Shown piece after piece: positions 11,901 through 24,107 of a stretch of 64,000 nt of DNA. The stretch is from Lycocorax pyrrhopterus obiensis. Taxonomy: Eukaryota > Chordata > Aves > Passeriformes > Paradisaeidae. Under the pieces are notes generated by a model. It was not told where the DNA came from, did no database searches, and saw nothing but the letters and a program-made list of their open reading frames with translations. The stretch spans positions 49,750,717-49,814,716 of the forward strand of contig JACSVZ010000002.1 of the NCBI GenBank assembly GCA_014706295.1. The letters are read 5' to 3'. Both the position numbers and the translations under genes were made by a program. Every line of letters begins with the position of its first letter. Position 1 is the first letter of the stretch.

Positions 11901-12723
11901 GAATTAATTCTTTTTAGAGGAAACAGCTTCCTGCTTTTCTCTTGGTAACTTGAGTACAGCCAGATCCAAAGTTTTATTATGCTTTTTATCTTTCTTTGCA
12001 AATGGGTTGTGATTTTCCTCTAGTAGCCCATCCATTAAGTGCCTTTCCAAACCGGTGTATCTCTCCTGGCTCAGAGATGATCATGTGCCAGGTCCACGGC
12101 TGGCACAGCAGATTATGAAACATGTGAGTCACTGTCCTGCCAGGCAGCATGGCAAAACCTTTATTAACACATCTTGTTAATATACATAGAAGCCTCTTCC
12201 AGGTTTTCCTTTCCTATCCTAATATGCCACTCTGTCCTTTATTCCTCACTGCCTCCTCCTCCTGCCCTAGGGAGATATCTTATTCTGACAGTTCCTATAA
12301 CTATTTAATATCCTTGACCTTTAGTTTGAAGGTTTTGGTAAAAGGGTTAGGTATCACCACTCACTCCAACTAGTGCTCATTCCAGTAGTCCTCAGGGAAA
12401 GTGATAGCTCAGAATCCATCCAGCATTCACAGATCTTAGGCTCCTCCCATGGCCATTATCTTTTTCATTGTTGGGAAACAGTTTAACCATCTTGAAGCTA
12501 CATCAATTGATGGACTGGATAAATTCATGCAGTTTCCCTTGTCCAGCACAGAGCTGCACAGCTGTGACCACTGCATGAGCAATCCCCCATGGCTTTTTGT
12601 TTGGTTTGAGCCTTGCTCTCTTGAGCCTCACTCCATGCACCTTAGCTCTCCCACTGGCACAAGAAACATACAATCTATTCTTATAGGCTTTACTCGGTGC
12701 CTTTCAAGATTTCACTGTCTTCT
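11901..12723. other. Gene-free DNA between two CR1 copies
   Basis: No supported gene. It could hold further old repeat sequence continuous with the ancient CR1 relic that follows, but I could not match it. Confidence 0.45.
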
Positions 12724-13045
12724 TCAGACTGAAGAATCCTAGTTTATTTAGTCATCTTTGCCCACCCCCATTGCCTTTGAATCCTTTCTAGTTCCACTAC
12801 ATTCTTCCAGAGACAAGGAGATAAGAAATGCATATGGTATTAATGATACGAGTGAACCAAGGTTATTTTCTGCTTTGTTCTTTAATCCTTTCTTGGCAAT
12901 TCCTAACATTTTAATTGGTTTTTCACTAAAAAAAAAACAACAAACTGCTTATTATTCGAAGGATCTGTCAAAACTCCAAGATCTTGCTCTGGGGGCAACA
13001 GTTAGCTCAGAGTCCATAAACATATAACCTGATGCTGGGGTTTTT
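12724..13045 (-). repeat. Ancient CR1/L3-like retrotransposon fragment
   Basis: Plus-strand words in the right order match the reverse complement of old amniote CR1/L3 elements. They are AGACTGAAGAATCCTAGT, CTTTCTAGTTCCACTACATT, ATTTTCTGCTTTGTTCTTTA, CCTAACATTTTAATTGG and, after a short A-rich interruption, ACTCCAAGATCTTGCTC. The identity is low, indicating an insertion from early sauropsid or amniote history. An A-run at 12928-12937 may be a later insertion. Confidence 0.6.
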
Positions 13046-15443
13046 TCCCCTATATACACGTCTTTCCACAGCCTGCAGTGTCAGGGCTACAGCAGAAATA
13101 ACACAGGAGTCACTGCACTTCTAACTCTCCATTTCTCCAGTGTGCACTTACAGCACCCTAAAAAGAGCCAGAAGTGGGGCTTGCTGCTCTCTAGCTCAAG
13201 CTGCAGAGTGAAACAAATGGACTGAATCCAACCATGAATTTACAGTAAAATGGGGTGAGGCCACAGACATGGGTATCAGGACAATCCACATCCCATCTCC
13301 TTCTCTATCAGGTGAGACAAGACTGAGCAGATTCTACCCACGTGCCACCGCTGCCACAGAGTTCACCAATTCCTGTGTGGAAGATATAAAACAAACACAT
13401 CAAAGACAACATCTTGACTCAAGAAGAGCTTAAAGTCATAGGAGACAAAGAAAGGAAAGGAAAAGCACATGGAGTGAAGTAACCTCACAAGGATATGCAG
13501 CAAGCCAGAGCAAAACCAGGAGAGGCAGCTCCATCTCTAAGACATGTAAGAGTCATTTTTAATGCCTACTCTAACCAGAAGAGAAAATATTAGGGGAACT
13601 TGACTAACCACTTGCTCCTCTAAAAAACAAAAAACTTAAACTGGTAAGTAAAAAGAAGAGATTTCTACAGAGAGGTTGCTTTTCTGTTCTTGCCACTCAA
13701 GCCTCCAGCCAAAGTCACCCAGAGTTGACCTCTGCTTGCATGTCCTGCTAGACAAAGGATTGTGCAACACACACCAAAACTACAGACCTGGAAAATAAAT
13801 GGAAACTTTGCCTATGGCCAGTAGGAGTGAGACTACTCCTAATTTGGGAAAGAAATAAGATACTATTTGAGATACTATTTTCATTTCATACTTTTTTCTT
13901 TTATGTTTTTTTCCTCTTTCACCCCTCACTCTTCTCCCATCCCCTCCCTATCCTCCCCCACCTCAGTATACTTAGCAAAGCACCCGTGCCAAGCAACTTC
14001 AAGCAGAGCCATGGCAAAAATTTACGACGTGCAGGAGCCAAGAAAACATCTCCATTCCAAGCTGCATGCAGGCGTGGGCGGACTCAAGGTGTCATATCAG
14101 GCTGTCGAATAAAGTGTGAGCGGACAATAGTGAATCAAAACCCTTTAAATGAATTGTTTTGTTTTCTCTCACTGCCTGGTAGGTGCACCTGTGCTCCAGA
14201 TGATATACATCTTTGTTTTCCTGCTTAATATTCAGTACATGAGACACACGCATAGGAAAATAAACAAAAGAGAGGAAAGCAGGAAGAGAAAATAGATTAT
14301 TTTTTTAAGTGCCTTCAGAATTAAATTTTAAGGGTGAGGTCCTGCACACAGGAGGCTGGAAAGACTGGGCAATTACCCATGAGGCTTGCATAATAAATAG
14401 AACTAGCAGGTAGGAGATGGGGGCACTGAAGACGGGGGGAAAGAGCTGCATCTCACACAGTGCCCAGGGGACCATGGGTGTTTGATAGCATGAGCAGGTG
14501 CAGGAGTGATTCTTAGAGTCTAATGGGGAAAGAGATCTGTCTGGTGTCTCTTGTGACTGTAATGCATTTCCCCCAAAATGCAGCTGAAATATTTTGTAGC
14601 TTTTGTTGTCCTGATGCAGGTGAACATGTATAAAAGACTATAAAACTAGTCAGCTATTTCACAGGCTGAAATCTTGGCAAAACAAGATGCCATTGTATAG
14701 AGTGAAAGTAATAAGAATAGGAGACAGAGATGGAAGAAGGGTTTCTGCAAACACAGGCTCCCTCATAACCAGTGAATCCTTTTTTCCTCTTTTCTGTTGC
14801 TTCTGTGCAGTGTCAGGAATCAAACTGATCTGTACTTTCGGCAGCAGCTCCTGCTAGATGTGAGCAGTGAACTTGCCCTGCCCTCCAAGATAAAAGTTTA
14901 AAAAACTGAAATGGAAGCTGCTGCTAAGAGCACAAGCTGTTAGAGCAAACCAAACTGGAGCTGCTGCGTTGGTTTTTCCCTTTAGGATACCACCACATTA
15001 TTTTGCAGTCATGGCTTCATACCTTGAGGCCCTTGAACGCTGGAGGGAGGGATCCTAATTTTTTTCTATTGACTTCAGCAAAGCCCTTCTCTGAATTAAA
15101 CCTAGGAGTTTAGTTGGCTTCCTGAAGAGGTTAGTAAACTATTTCCAGTATGATTACTATCTAGCTGAAACTAAGCTCCTTCAAGAGCAAGGTTTTTAGG
15201 CTTTGATTCCCTGTAGCCTCCATACTGAAAGCCCAAGCCTAGTAGGGCAAGTGTAGGCGGCAGTGCCACATGTGAGAAATCTGTCCAGGGACTGATGAAA
15301 AATTTGTCTGCAGTTACAGGTCTTTGTTTTGATACACACTAAGATGCAAGTTAATTAGTCCTAGACCTAGACATCCCACCAAATCACTGCTGCCAATCTG
15401 GTTTCTTTTTCTGGGACCCTGAATAAGCACCCACCTGCCGCAG
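13046..15443. other. Gene-free DNA
   Basis: No supported gene. A pyrimidine-rich stretch at about 13,880-13,960 creates phenylalanine/serine-rich open frames that look like artefacts of composition. A strong acceptor-like pyrimidine tract ending in CAG lies at about 14,780-14,810 and is followed about 50 bases on by a weak GTGAGC donor; I do not consider this enough for an exon call. Confidence 0.5.
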
Positions 15444-15637
15444 TGCTATTGCCAGCCAGCACACTGTCCCAAGCATGGGCAATCTTCCACCTGCCCTGGA
15501 GAGGAGGGTGGAAGCCGATCACAGAGCAGGAGGGCAGGCGAAGCTCCTGCTCGGGTTCGCCTTGCCCACTGATGGCAAGGGTGCGCAAAGGAGGAAGGAA
15601 TAAAGCGGAGGGAATTCTTCGTGAGGATATGGAAAGG

Positions 15638-15643
15638 TTTATT
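15638..15643 (-). promoter_or_regulatory. Polyadenylation signal of the minus-strand LTR
   Basis: AATAAA is read on the minus strand, about 52 bases downstream of the TATA box. This fits a short R region of an avian retroviral LTR. Confidence 0.65.
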
Positions 15644-15694
15644 GGAGAACACAAAAACCACAGAGAAAGCTGAGAAAGTGGGGCTGGCGTGGGG

Positions 15695-15701
15695 TTTTAT
15701 A
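15695..15701 (-). promoter_or_regulatory. TATA box of the minus-strand LTR
   Basis: TATAAAA is read on the minus strand within GGGGTATAAAACCCC. A CCAAT-type word (15736-15740, plus-strand orientation) and another at 15828-15832 lie upstream, so the promoter architecture is complete by eye. Transcription would start near 15,670 and run toward lower coordinates. Confidence 0.65.
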
Positions 15702-15905
15702 CCCCTGCATAATGGGCGTGGAAAACACACAATAACCAATGATACATCAGTTAGGGGGTGTTACAAGGGCAGGGAGAAGGGATTAGCGTGAATGGGAGAA
15801 GGAGTAGGTGGCGGGGAGTAACAGGGACCAATCAACCACCGAGGAACATAGAACTTTCTGGAAAGACAACCTAATGTGAAAAATAAGGGGAGGTTCGGAC
15901 AGCAG

Positions 15906-18248
15906 CCAATAGTCTACATGTTTTACACAGCCGTTTGGGTGCTCACTGTGACTTCAAGGCCCTTGAGCTGTTGAGGCATCAAACCAATGGACCCTTTGGT
16001 CCCCTTGGCCCGGCTGACCATGGCTTACCACAACACCCATCCACATTGCCCCCAGAATCTTACACCTTTTCAAGTGCTCACCTCCCAAGCAAAGGACTGG
16101 GTGAAAGCCACCAAACTGTCTAAATTCATTGCAGAGAGCAAAGGAAATATGACTGAGCCATACTCTACATTAAGAGCAGCTAATGTTTCTGACAATATAA
16201 AGGCAGAAAGATTTAGCAGGGATGGAGTGTTCATTTGGGAGCGTATTGCATATGAAGCTGTGCCCTTCAGCAATGTGCTGTGTTGAAACCGAAATTGATA
16301 ATTATAAAGCTGATCTATGGATGAACACAATAGAAGTCCCAAGCATCCTTATTGCATTCGGATGGTTGGTACCATGCACTTGGTGATAGCCAACCTTTAT
16401 GTTCTTGTCCACTAATGAAAGGGTCTTTTGTCAGGGAAGGACATTCAGTCTTTGGGAAGCTGCCTCCTATAGATACATCCTGCCCTCCCCACAAAAAGTT
16501 TGCATTAGCGCTAGCATTAGCCCGAAAAGATTACAGTACAGTAACAAAATACAGGGTCAGAGATGAGAGAGTTCATAGCAAGGATTTTCTTACTAAGAAA
16601 ATGAAAGTTTCAATATTTCACTTCAGAGAGCAGGGCCCAACAGAAGTACATCCCCTCTTTATCACTTCAGTAGGCAGAGGCATTATTAAGGTCACTGAGG
16701 TGTAGGAATGGGAAGCCGGAGGCCTGAAACTGCGCCTCTGTGTATTTAAAAACATAGGCTTTAAAGGGAGTACTAGCAGGTAGCAGCTGTTATAAAATAC
16801 ATGTATAAAAAAGGCAGAACTGAGAACGGACTTTTTAAAGAGAGGCATAAGATGAACCTGAAACAAGAAAGCCCTTTCTGCCTTGGAATATGTGAAAATG
16901 CATTTCAAGTGTCCCCAAGTCTGTTCACTCCATTGCATGATAATTTGTAAGGAAATCTGAAATAATTGCCTTGACTTTGGTGACGACAAAGCTTCTGGTA
17001 CTGTCCAGCTGAAATTGCCTCCTTACTTTCCTCTTTCTTGCTGTCTCTGGCACGGTGTTTCCATACTTGTCCTATAATGCCTGCATTTTTCACTCTCCCA
17101 GTATTAACAGGAACACACAAAACACTCAATAAAAAAAACTTCAAATCCTGTTGAAAGGCCTTCATTAAAATTCTATTAATATCTGTTTGTCTCACACTGT
17201 GAATAAATTGTTGACACTTCCATGTTCTTCTAAACAAAGCCAAAAATAAAGCACTAGCTTTCTGAAAAACACTTGACATGTAAGAACAGCCAAGTTCTTG
17301 ATGGAGCACACTATATTTTCACTAAGGGCTCCACTGTTGAATATTCTGGCAGCTTAAAATGTTCGTCTAAAAAGTAAATGCCGCGATAATGGATGCAAGA
17401 TTTCACAATTTAGTTGGGGATCTGCCTACACAAGGCGTAGTTGCTGAGAAATGGACAGATGGAAAAAAACAAAATATTTCTTCAGGCCCCTGACTTTCAC
17501 TAGCTTTTCACTCCATAACCCTTAAGTGAGATCATGAAGTTCCAGATAGGTTGAAAAGGAATCCAAATTTTGTAAATATCCATGTATTTACAAGCTTTCT
17601 CCCTTCTCCCCTGTCCTTCCTAGGTAGCACAACTTCTGCCCCCGTGTTAGACTAGAATATAAAGGGAACCTAAATGGCGATTTCTAGCAGCACTGCCTTG
17701 TGCCTTTAATATTTTGCAAAACAACAGGAAAGCGTTTCCAAATCAAGTACCCAGCAGTTTCTTTGAAAAGGCTAATCTAAGCAGGAGAAAATGAATGTTT
17801 CACCTAGCCAGGTGAGTCAGGGGTCAGGAGTCTTCTGCTTCACATCAGATGTAATGTTCTTCACAGAAGTCTGTATGCCACATGAGAGAGTTTTGCTAAA
17901 ACTGCAGTTTTAGCCATTCAAGAAACAATGCATATTTCCAATGCAAATGTTTGTGCAAAAAATTTCATTATTCCAGAGAATTGGTGCTTTGCTAGGCAAA
18001 ATCAGAATTATTTAGCCTTAGTTAAGCAACACAGGGCTTCCCTTTATCCTTTTCAAAGTTTTTTTCATCTCCACTTCTTCTTCATTTATCCTGTTATACA
18101 CTTAGGAGAAGTTCTCTTCCACGTTTTTCCCTTTACCATTCTTCTCTCCCCTCTCTTCTGCTCCACAGGAGCTGCCAGTTTAGCCTTTGTGGTGGTATCA
18201 GCTTAGCCTGTGGTAGAGCCATGGTGGTCCAAGACTGCTCTAAGAGGC
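15906..18248. other. Gene-free DNA with candidate conserved blocks
   Basis: No supported gene. Overlapping open frames at 16618-17309 (minus) and 15987-16286 (plus) lack any recognisable domain. The stretches 17,340-17,460 and 17,600-17,800 keep CpG dinucleotides and TAAT-type words in a way that often marks conserved noncoding DNA; this is only an impression. A strong acceptor-like pyrimidine tract ends at CAG 18166-18168 with no matching donor. Confidence 0.45.
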
Positions 18249-18276
18249 CTTCATGTGTTGTTTTCAACACATGAAG
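18249..18276. repeat. Perfect 12-bp inverted repeat with a 4-base loop
   Basis: Arms CTTCATGTGTTG (18249-18260) and CAACACATGAAG (18265-18276) are exact reverse complements around TTTT. The DNA or a transcript could fold into a 28-base hairpin. It is shorter than a typical microRNA precursor, and no wider pairing is visible. Confidence 0.8.
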
Positions 18277-21200
18277 ATATGAACAGATCTCAAGTCTGAT
18301 TATTTTTATTGCTCAGAAGCTCAGAGTATGGAGAGTTCCTGTGCAAACCCTCCTTCACTACGAGCAACAGGTGCAGAGGTCTGGCAGATTTGAGATCAGC
18401 ACTGGAAACTGCAGAGCTACAGCCAGGAAACATTTTACCACAGATCAGTATGAACCCTTCAAGGGTTACTTTTGACCTTTACACTAACCTGAAGAATACG
18501 CTTAGGGAAGACCTTTCATAACATCGAGCTTTACAGTTTAGATCACTAGTACGACTTTGGTGCCAAGTCAGGGAAAATGTCACTTTCCCCATTTAACTGC
18601 TTGGCCCATTTACATTGACCTGAAACAACTTCAAATACAGGATTTCCCGGAGTTTGTGAATAAATCTCCTTAGTACTTTTAAAGTTGGTCAAATTTCTCA
18701 CTGCAAAACTAGGCACTGCACCTAATTCCTCAGGTCTGGCAGGGTTCACTGTAAATATTTCCAGTCCATCCACACACATTAATTTAGCCTTGGAGACATT
18801 TTCCCTCATCAATGAGTATACGGCTCCTTCTCTTCAGTGTTTCCAGACATAAATTGAAGGAGCATCCTGTTCCCAGGGTGTTTCCCAGGAAGATTTCCTT
18901 GCAGAAGAAAAGTGAGGGTGGAATCATGGCTTAAATCCTCCAACATGTTGCAGCCAGAACAGAGAGAAAGCAAAGCAAAATACAACAAAAATGGGAAACA
19001 AAATATACATCTGACACTTCTAGCATTACAGTGGCTGGAAAAAGAGCTGGGCTCGGATTTTTCTGAGTCCCACAATGGTGTGGCAAGCTGCAAAATAAGA
19101 GGAAGGTATTTTGTCGGGAATGTAGTCAGCATGGTGCTGCTCCCCAGTGAAGCAGCCCAGACACTTGCCCACACAACAGAAAGGTATTTCAAACCTGCTT
19201 TGAGCTGTGTTAATCCATGTATGCAAGTGCCTTGTAGCACAGGACAGACACATCACAAACTGGCTCTGCCTGAGAACTGCAGAAAAAACAGGCACATAAA
19301 AAAACGTAGAAGTGTCATTGAGCAGAGAGAGAGAAAAGCATTAACACTGTTTCTAGGTACATCCTTGAATGATGGAGCAAACCAAACAATTTTCCCTGTT
19401 TCATTACACCCGAACACAAAGAGAGGGATTCTGTGAATCACTCCAAGCACCTCCTCCAGAGCTGCCTGAGGGGCCACAAGACCATACAGACCTGAGCCAA
19501 AGAGACAGCCATTAAAAGAAACCTACTCATTAAATTTTCATGTTCATATAGTCATTTAAACCCAGAGCCTTGTAAGACAAGCATTTCAGAACATAATTTT
19601 CTTGTGCCTCCACCAGGTCCACTACATTCCCTCCTCTATTTTTGCAAACACAACCAGTTCATTCATTCTTAATGTTTGTGATTCCTCTTACAAAGCTTGG
19701 AAATAGCATCTCTTCCTCAAAAGATTTTGTCTTTTTCCACTTGGCCAATAATATTTCTGCTGTCACAAGGTAGAAGCCAAGACTGCTTTGGTTTGTTTGC
19801 TTGTTTATGCACTGGCATCCCTGATCTGCCTTTCCTGCAGATATCAAATGAAATGAGAACCACTAGCATCCCTGGAGCAGGACACTGAAAAGGTGTGCAT
19901 GACCTTATGTCAGGAAAATATGAGAATTTTCTCCTTTATCCCAATCTATTCCTTACATTAGAAGACAAAGGAGAGGGATTCATCTCACCTAACATCAGTA
20001 CACACAGATGCAACTTAGATTTCCTTTGTAGACACAGAAAGTAAAAGGTTCTTGCCTTTTATTGTGCTTTATACCGCGCTCCACCTTCTCTGAAAATAGC
20101 CATGTTATTGAAATGTGGTCTCTTTCCATTCACAGCAGCAGTCAAGGCTGACTGCTCAGATGTAAATCGTTATTTCATACTCTCAGAGTTACGTGAGGTG
20201 GAGTCCTGCCAATGCATCCTGATCACATAAAAAACACAGAGCACTAGAAGAAAACAGGGGATCCCTTGCAAAGAAAGCTAGTATTTTCAGTTTGTGTCTT
20301 CTGAAACAGCAAGATGACAAATGGAGATGGCACCTTGTAAGCTTCATATTTCCACTATTTTCAACAGTGGGAGCTTAGCTGACGAAGGAACAGAAGTGGC
20401 TGAATTTATATCGCTACATTCTTGGACCTTCACTGTCCTCTGTTACACAGCTGTTTATAAAAAGGTTCAAAAATTACACATTTTTTTAAAAAGGAAGGAA
20501 TTTGTACTTTTCTCTTCTGGCATAAAATAAAAGGGAGCAAGGACCCAGGCATTGGAGTAAAAATCCCTGCAGTTATCCGCAAACTGACCTGAACTAGCAC
20601 CTGGGATTTCCAGAGCCATGGAACTGCCCTGACTTTCAGCTGCCCTCGACCCCTTGGACACACTCTTGGCAGTGTTCTGCCGCAAACTCAACCAAGGAGG
20701 GGGTAGCGCAGGTGCACGGATTTCTTATTGCCTTTTTTGTGGTGTTATTTCCATATCAGTTTAGTCAATTTTCCTGTTTATTCACCTTGGTAATATTCTG
20801 CTCAGTGCAGGAGAAATCACTCTGGGTTCAGATATCTCATGTAAATGCATAGCTTACATTTTTATTTTTGGCATGGACAGCTTACATCTCTGTAAAATGC
20901 CAGTGACTGCCGCACGCTGGAGGATGCTGGCTTTTTGTAGTGACTTTCTTCAGAGAAATAGATTCATTTCCAGTTTAGTGAACTGAAAGGATCAGGCCGT
21001 GTGGATGCAATACAAGGAGAGAGAAGGGGTTTGGTGACCTCATTTCATTACTTTCAGTGGAACCGCATCTATGCCGTTCCATAAAACTGCGCAAATGTAA
21101 ACGAGGTGTGAACTGCTTTCACATCTCATTTAGGTAACAGATGAGGCATGAAATGTGTTTCACGGGCACGTGTACCAGAGCAGTATGCTAAGGCTTGTGA

Positions 21201-21997
21201 CAGTGAAGGACTCCCTTTATCACACACAAGAACCCTTTCTCAGGGCACTGGATTAGCTCTGAAAGAATGTGCGAAGAGGAGAGATATCATCAAGGTATGG
21301 CACGTTGTCTGCTTTTATTAGCTCTCAAAATATTTTGGATAATAATCGAAGTTCCTGGGGTCCTCTGTCTTGGCAAAGATTGATTCGGGGTTTTTTTTCA
21401 CACAAAATAAGTCACCTCCAGATGGTACCAAACAATGAAAATAGATAAGTGAGTAAACATAGTCTCTGCTCCTAGTAATGAGCTTCTGAGCCAGAATGCA
21501 GATTCACTTCTCTTGAAGAACAAGAATCTAAAGTAAAAAAATAGTCTCCAGTCATTTTTCAAAAAAATACAGGTTGCAAGAATGTTCTTGCTAATCACAC
21601 AGCGCATGTAACATCACAGGGCTTTTTTTGTTTTCTAAAACAAGTACAGATAAAGTAGAGGAAAGTTAACTCAGGTTTAAGGTAAATGAACATAGCTATG
21701 AAAAAAGTTGGGAAAATGTGAAAAAAAAAGCCAAAGTCATCATAAAATAAAAAAGTTAAAAGTAAAAATGCATTCTAAATTACAGAGACTTTGCGATGAA
21801 CTATGCAACCCACGGAGAGATATTCACCCCCTTGTTATCAGGTGAGCATAGAAGGATATTTGCTGGCAGAAAGTCAGAGGAAAATCTAAAACGTATTTTG
21901 ATGCCAGTGGCACAGTTGAAAAGTTCAGCAAAGGACACAGTCATGAGGAGAACTTCACATGCTAAGGGCAGCAGAAATGTAGACATCCAAGAGCAGA
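18277..21997. other. Gene-free DNA, includes the longest chance-like frame
   Basis: The longest plus-strand frame in the window runs to 19436; from its first ATG (18945) it is about 163 codons. It is lysine- and serine-rich, with no signal, membrane segment or domain I know, and a 143-codon frame runs opposite at 18809-19240. I do not call it a gene. The block at about 21,000-21,260 keeps several CpGs and reads like conserved noncoding sequence. Confidence 0.45.
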
Positions 21998-22022
21998 GCA
22001 AAGCAAAGCAAAGCAAAGCAAA
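21998..22022. repeat. Short (GCAAA)5 tandem repeat
   Basis: Five exact copies of GCAAA. It is a small microsatellite with no visible functional context. Confidence 0.85.
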
Positions 22023-24072
22023 ACTTCCTTCGCATCACAATGATAAAGAGTTCAAAAAATGTTCTGATTTTTGTAGAAACCCACTAAAAGTCACTTCAGA
22101 TGTCTTCAGAATTTATACCTTTTTATCACAGAAAAAGTTTGAATATACCTGTTCAGAATTTGAAGTACTTCTTTTTGAATTTTCTATCAACTGTGAAACT
22201 ACTAAAAAAACCAAAACAAATATATTTTTGCTCAATTAAGCACAATTCCCTTGACTTAAGTTACCACTTTTATAAACATTAGAAATTTGGTTAAAATTAA
22301 TTGTATTTTGTTCATCAGTAGAAATTGTTTCTTAGAAAGCACTGTGCATTGGCAGTGCTCAAGTCTTTGTCTTACAGTTTCTTGCAGTGTCCTTTTTTTA
22401 ATTCAGGTAAGGGCACGTCAGGTACACACACAAATTGACTACTGATGAATAATGTCTTTACAATACTGAAATATAGCTTGAAGAACCAAATACTTTAGCC
22501 ATTACTTAGGTGAAACCCTCACAAATTTGAGTCTGAAGGGGAAATCTACTTGAATAAAACCTGAATGATCAGGCCAAAAATTGCTAATAAATGAAAAGAC
22601 TGAATTGAGAAACAAATAAAGGACTCAGAGTTATGAGCAGTGCAGAAATGAGCTGGAGGAACATTGCCAATGATTCAGAGAAGTCATTGCAAGCATTTTT
22701 CTTCTTGCATATCTCCCTCCAATTTAGGGAGCATTTGGGTGCTGTTCTTTAACATAAACACTCCCTCCCTCACTCTGTTCAATCTAATTGGTACATGCCA
22801 GCTCTCCTGGATGATCAGTCATTCCCTCAATTAAGTGGTTACAAATCTCTTGGCTAGCTCTCATTTTCAAGGCTGCAGTCTGCCTGCATGTTAAGTTAGC
22901 ACTGCTCCCACCTTGCTTCTCAACCTTTCTTCAACACCTCTCCCTCCATCCTTTTCCTACCCTTTCCTTAGGTTCTCCACCTCCCCTCACCATTCTCCCT
23001 GAATGTCCTTCCAGATCTGTACCCAAGAAGGGCCTGTTTTGCAGACCCAGCCGTGCCCCACAGAACGCACATGCAGCCAGGAGCTGCCAACAGACGCCCA
23101 CAGACTGCCACCCACACGCTCCTGATTCATACCCAGCCATCGAGATCCCTTCAAAGTAGGTCTGCTGCCAATTAATCTCACTTTCAAAGGTGACCGTCAT
23201 GGCATGGCATGTCAGCAGTCCTCTGGCATTCACCCTCTTTTCATCTCTGCATAGAAATGGATTCACAGGTACATAGTCCTTATCTGTCCTTTGCAGTCGT
23301 TTTTCCTCTAGATCCATTTAGCATTTTACTCACCTTCACAGATCAGCATCCCAAGGACAGTAGAGACCCTGGGCTTTGCACTGCAGCTTCAAACCACACA
23401 GTAGAAATGTCAGTCCGTGTGTCTCTGCCTCTCCTTTTCCTGTAAATGAGTTCATCTGTCTAGATAAATGGCAGCCATCTGCAGATCGTCTCAGAAAGAT
23501 CACTGCCTCAAAGATAAAAGGTACAGTAAATAAGTCGTTTGTAGATAACCATTGTCTCAATTCATCATTTGACTGACTCTCAGCCATTAAACTTATTTGC
23601 TAACAGGCTGGAAAGACCAGAGGGTCCTTTAAGTCTTTCTTCGGAGCACTCAAGGCACTTTAAAATATCATCTCTCTCAAAAATTTTTTTCTTTTGCTAC
23701 CAGCATTGCTTTTTTTGTTGCATCTTCTGCAAGGTCATCACCTGAGAAGTGCCAATTGGGCACCCTATTGGCAGAAGCAAGTAAGCCAAAATCGCAGGGT
23801 CTATCTGAAGGGTCAAGCTCTCAGTAACTCCTGATATACTTCTCTCTATTACTAGGACCTGTACATACTGCTGAACTGATCAATTAGCCAACATGGTTTC
23901 AGGGATCAGACAAAGATCAAGACTTTATCATGGTCCTTTCTGTCCTGCTTTAGTGATCAAACAGGTCCTGCTGCAATTCTCTCAGCACAGCACATGCAGA
24001 CTCTGAGTAGTCTTGTTTTAATCTGATAGAGGGATGTTAGCATGGCATCTCACTGTCAATGGAATATGGGGC
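22023..24072. other. Gene-free DNA
   Basis: No gene or repeat recognised. A small inverted repeat AGCACTG/CAGTGCT (22338-22359, 8-base loop) is present. Open frames at 22,931-23,587 overlap on both strands, with no family signature. Confidence 0.5.
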
Positions 24073-24107
24073 TGAATGGCTTTCAATTAGATATTCAAAG
24101 CCATTCA
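24073..24107. repeat. Perfect 11-bp inverted repeat with a 13-base loop
   Basis: TGAATGGCTTT (24073-24083) and AAAGCCATTCA (24097-24107) are exact reverse complements. It is a modest hairpin; no longer stem extends it beyond one mismatch. Confidence 0.75.

Larger units (their letters stand above)
15444..15901 (-). mobile_element. LTR of an avian endogenous retrovirus, probably solo
   Basis: On the minus strand the block starts TGTCCGAACC (15901 downward). It carries two CCAAT-type words, a TATAAAA box, and about 50 bases later an AATAAA signal, the spacing of a compact retroviral U3-R-U5. Ending it at 15444 gives TG...CA termini and a 4-bp flanking repeat GCAG (15440-15443 and 15902-15905). 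Ending it at 15465 instead gives a longer terminal inverted match, TGTCC/GGACA, but no flanking repeat. No primer-binding site or polypurine tract is evident beside it, which fits a solo LTR. It is GC-richer and less worn than its surroundings. Confidence 0.7.

Noticed and set aside
14780..14865. Possible small exon after a strong pyrimidine tract
   Set aside because: The acceptor is good but the only nearby donor (GTGAGC) is weak and the piece is about 50 bases, so chance is likely.
15540..15575. Possible tRNA primer-binding site beside the minus-strand LTR
   Set aside because: A TGGGCAAGGCGAACCCGA stretch begins with TGG, but the TTCG T-loop word lies too close to the end to match a tRNA 3' end. 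It more likely lies inside the LTR.
16618..17309. Two overlapping minus-strand frames of 123 and 134 codons
   Set aside because: No recognisable motif, different frames without splice sites between them, and AT-rich chance composition.
18809..19240. 143-codon minus-strand frame
   Set aside because: Lies opposite the longest plus frame. Both can arise from one stop-poor stretch, and neither shows a family signature.
22338..22359. AGCACTG/CAGTGCT hairpin as a microRNA candidate
   Set aside because: Only a 7-bp stem with no extended pairing; far too small for a precursor.
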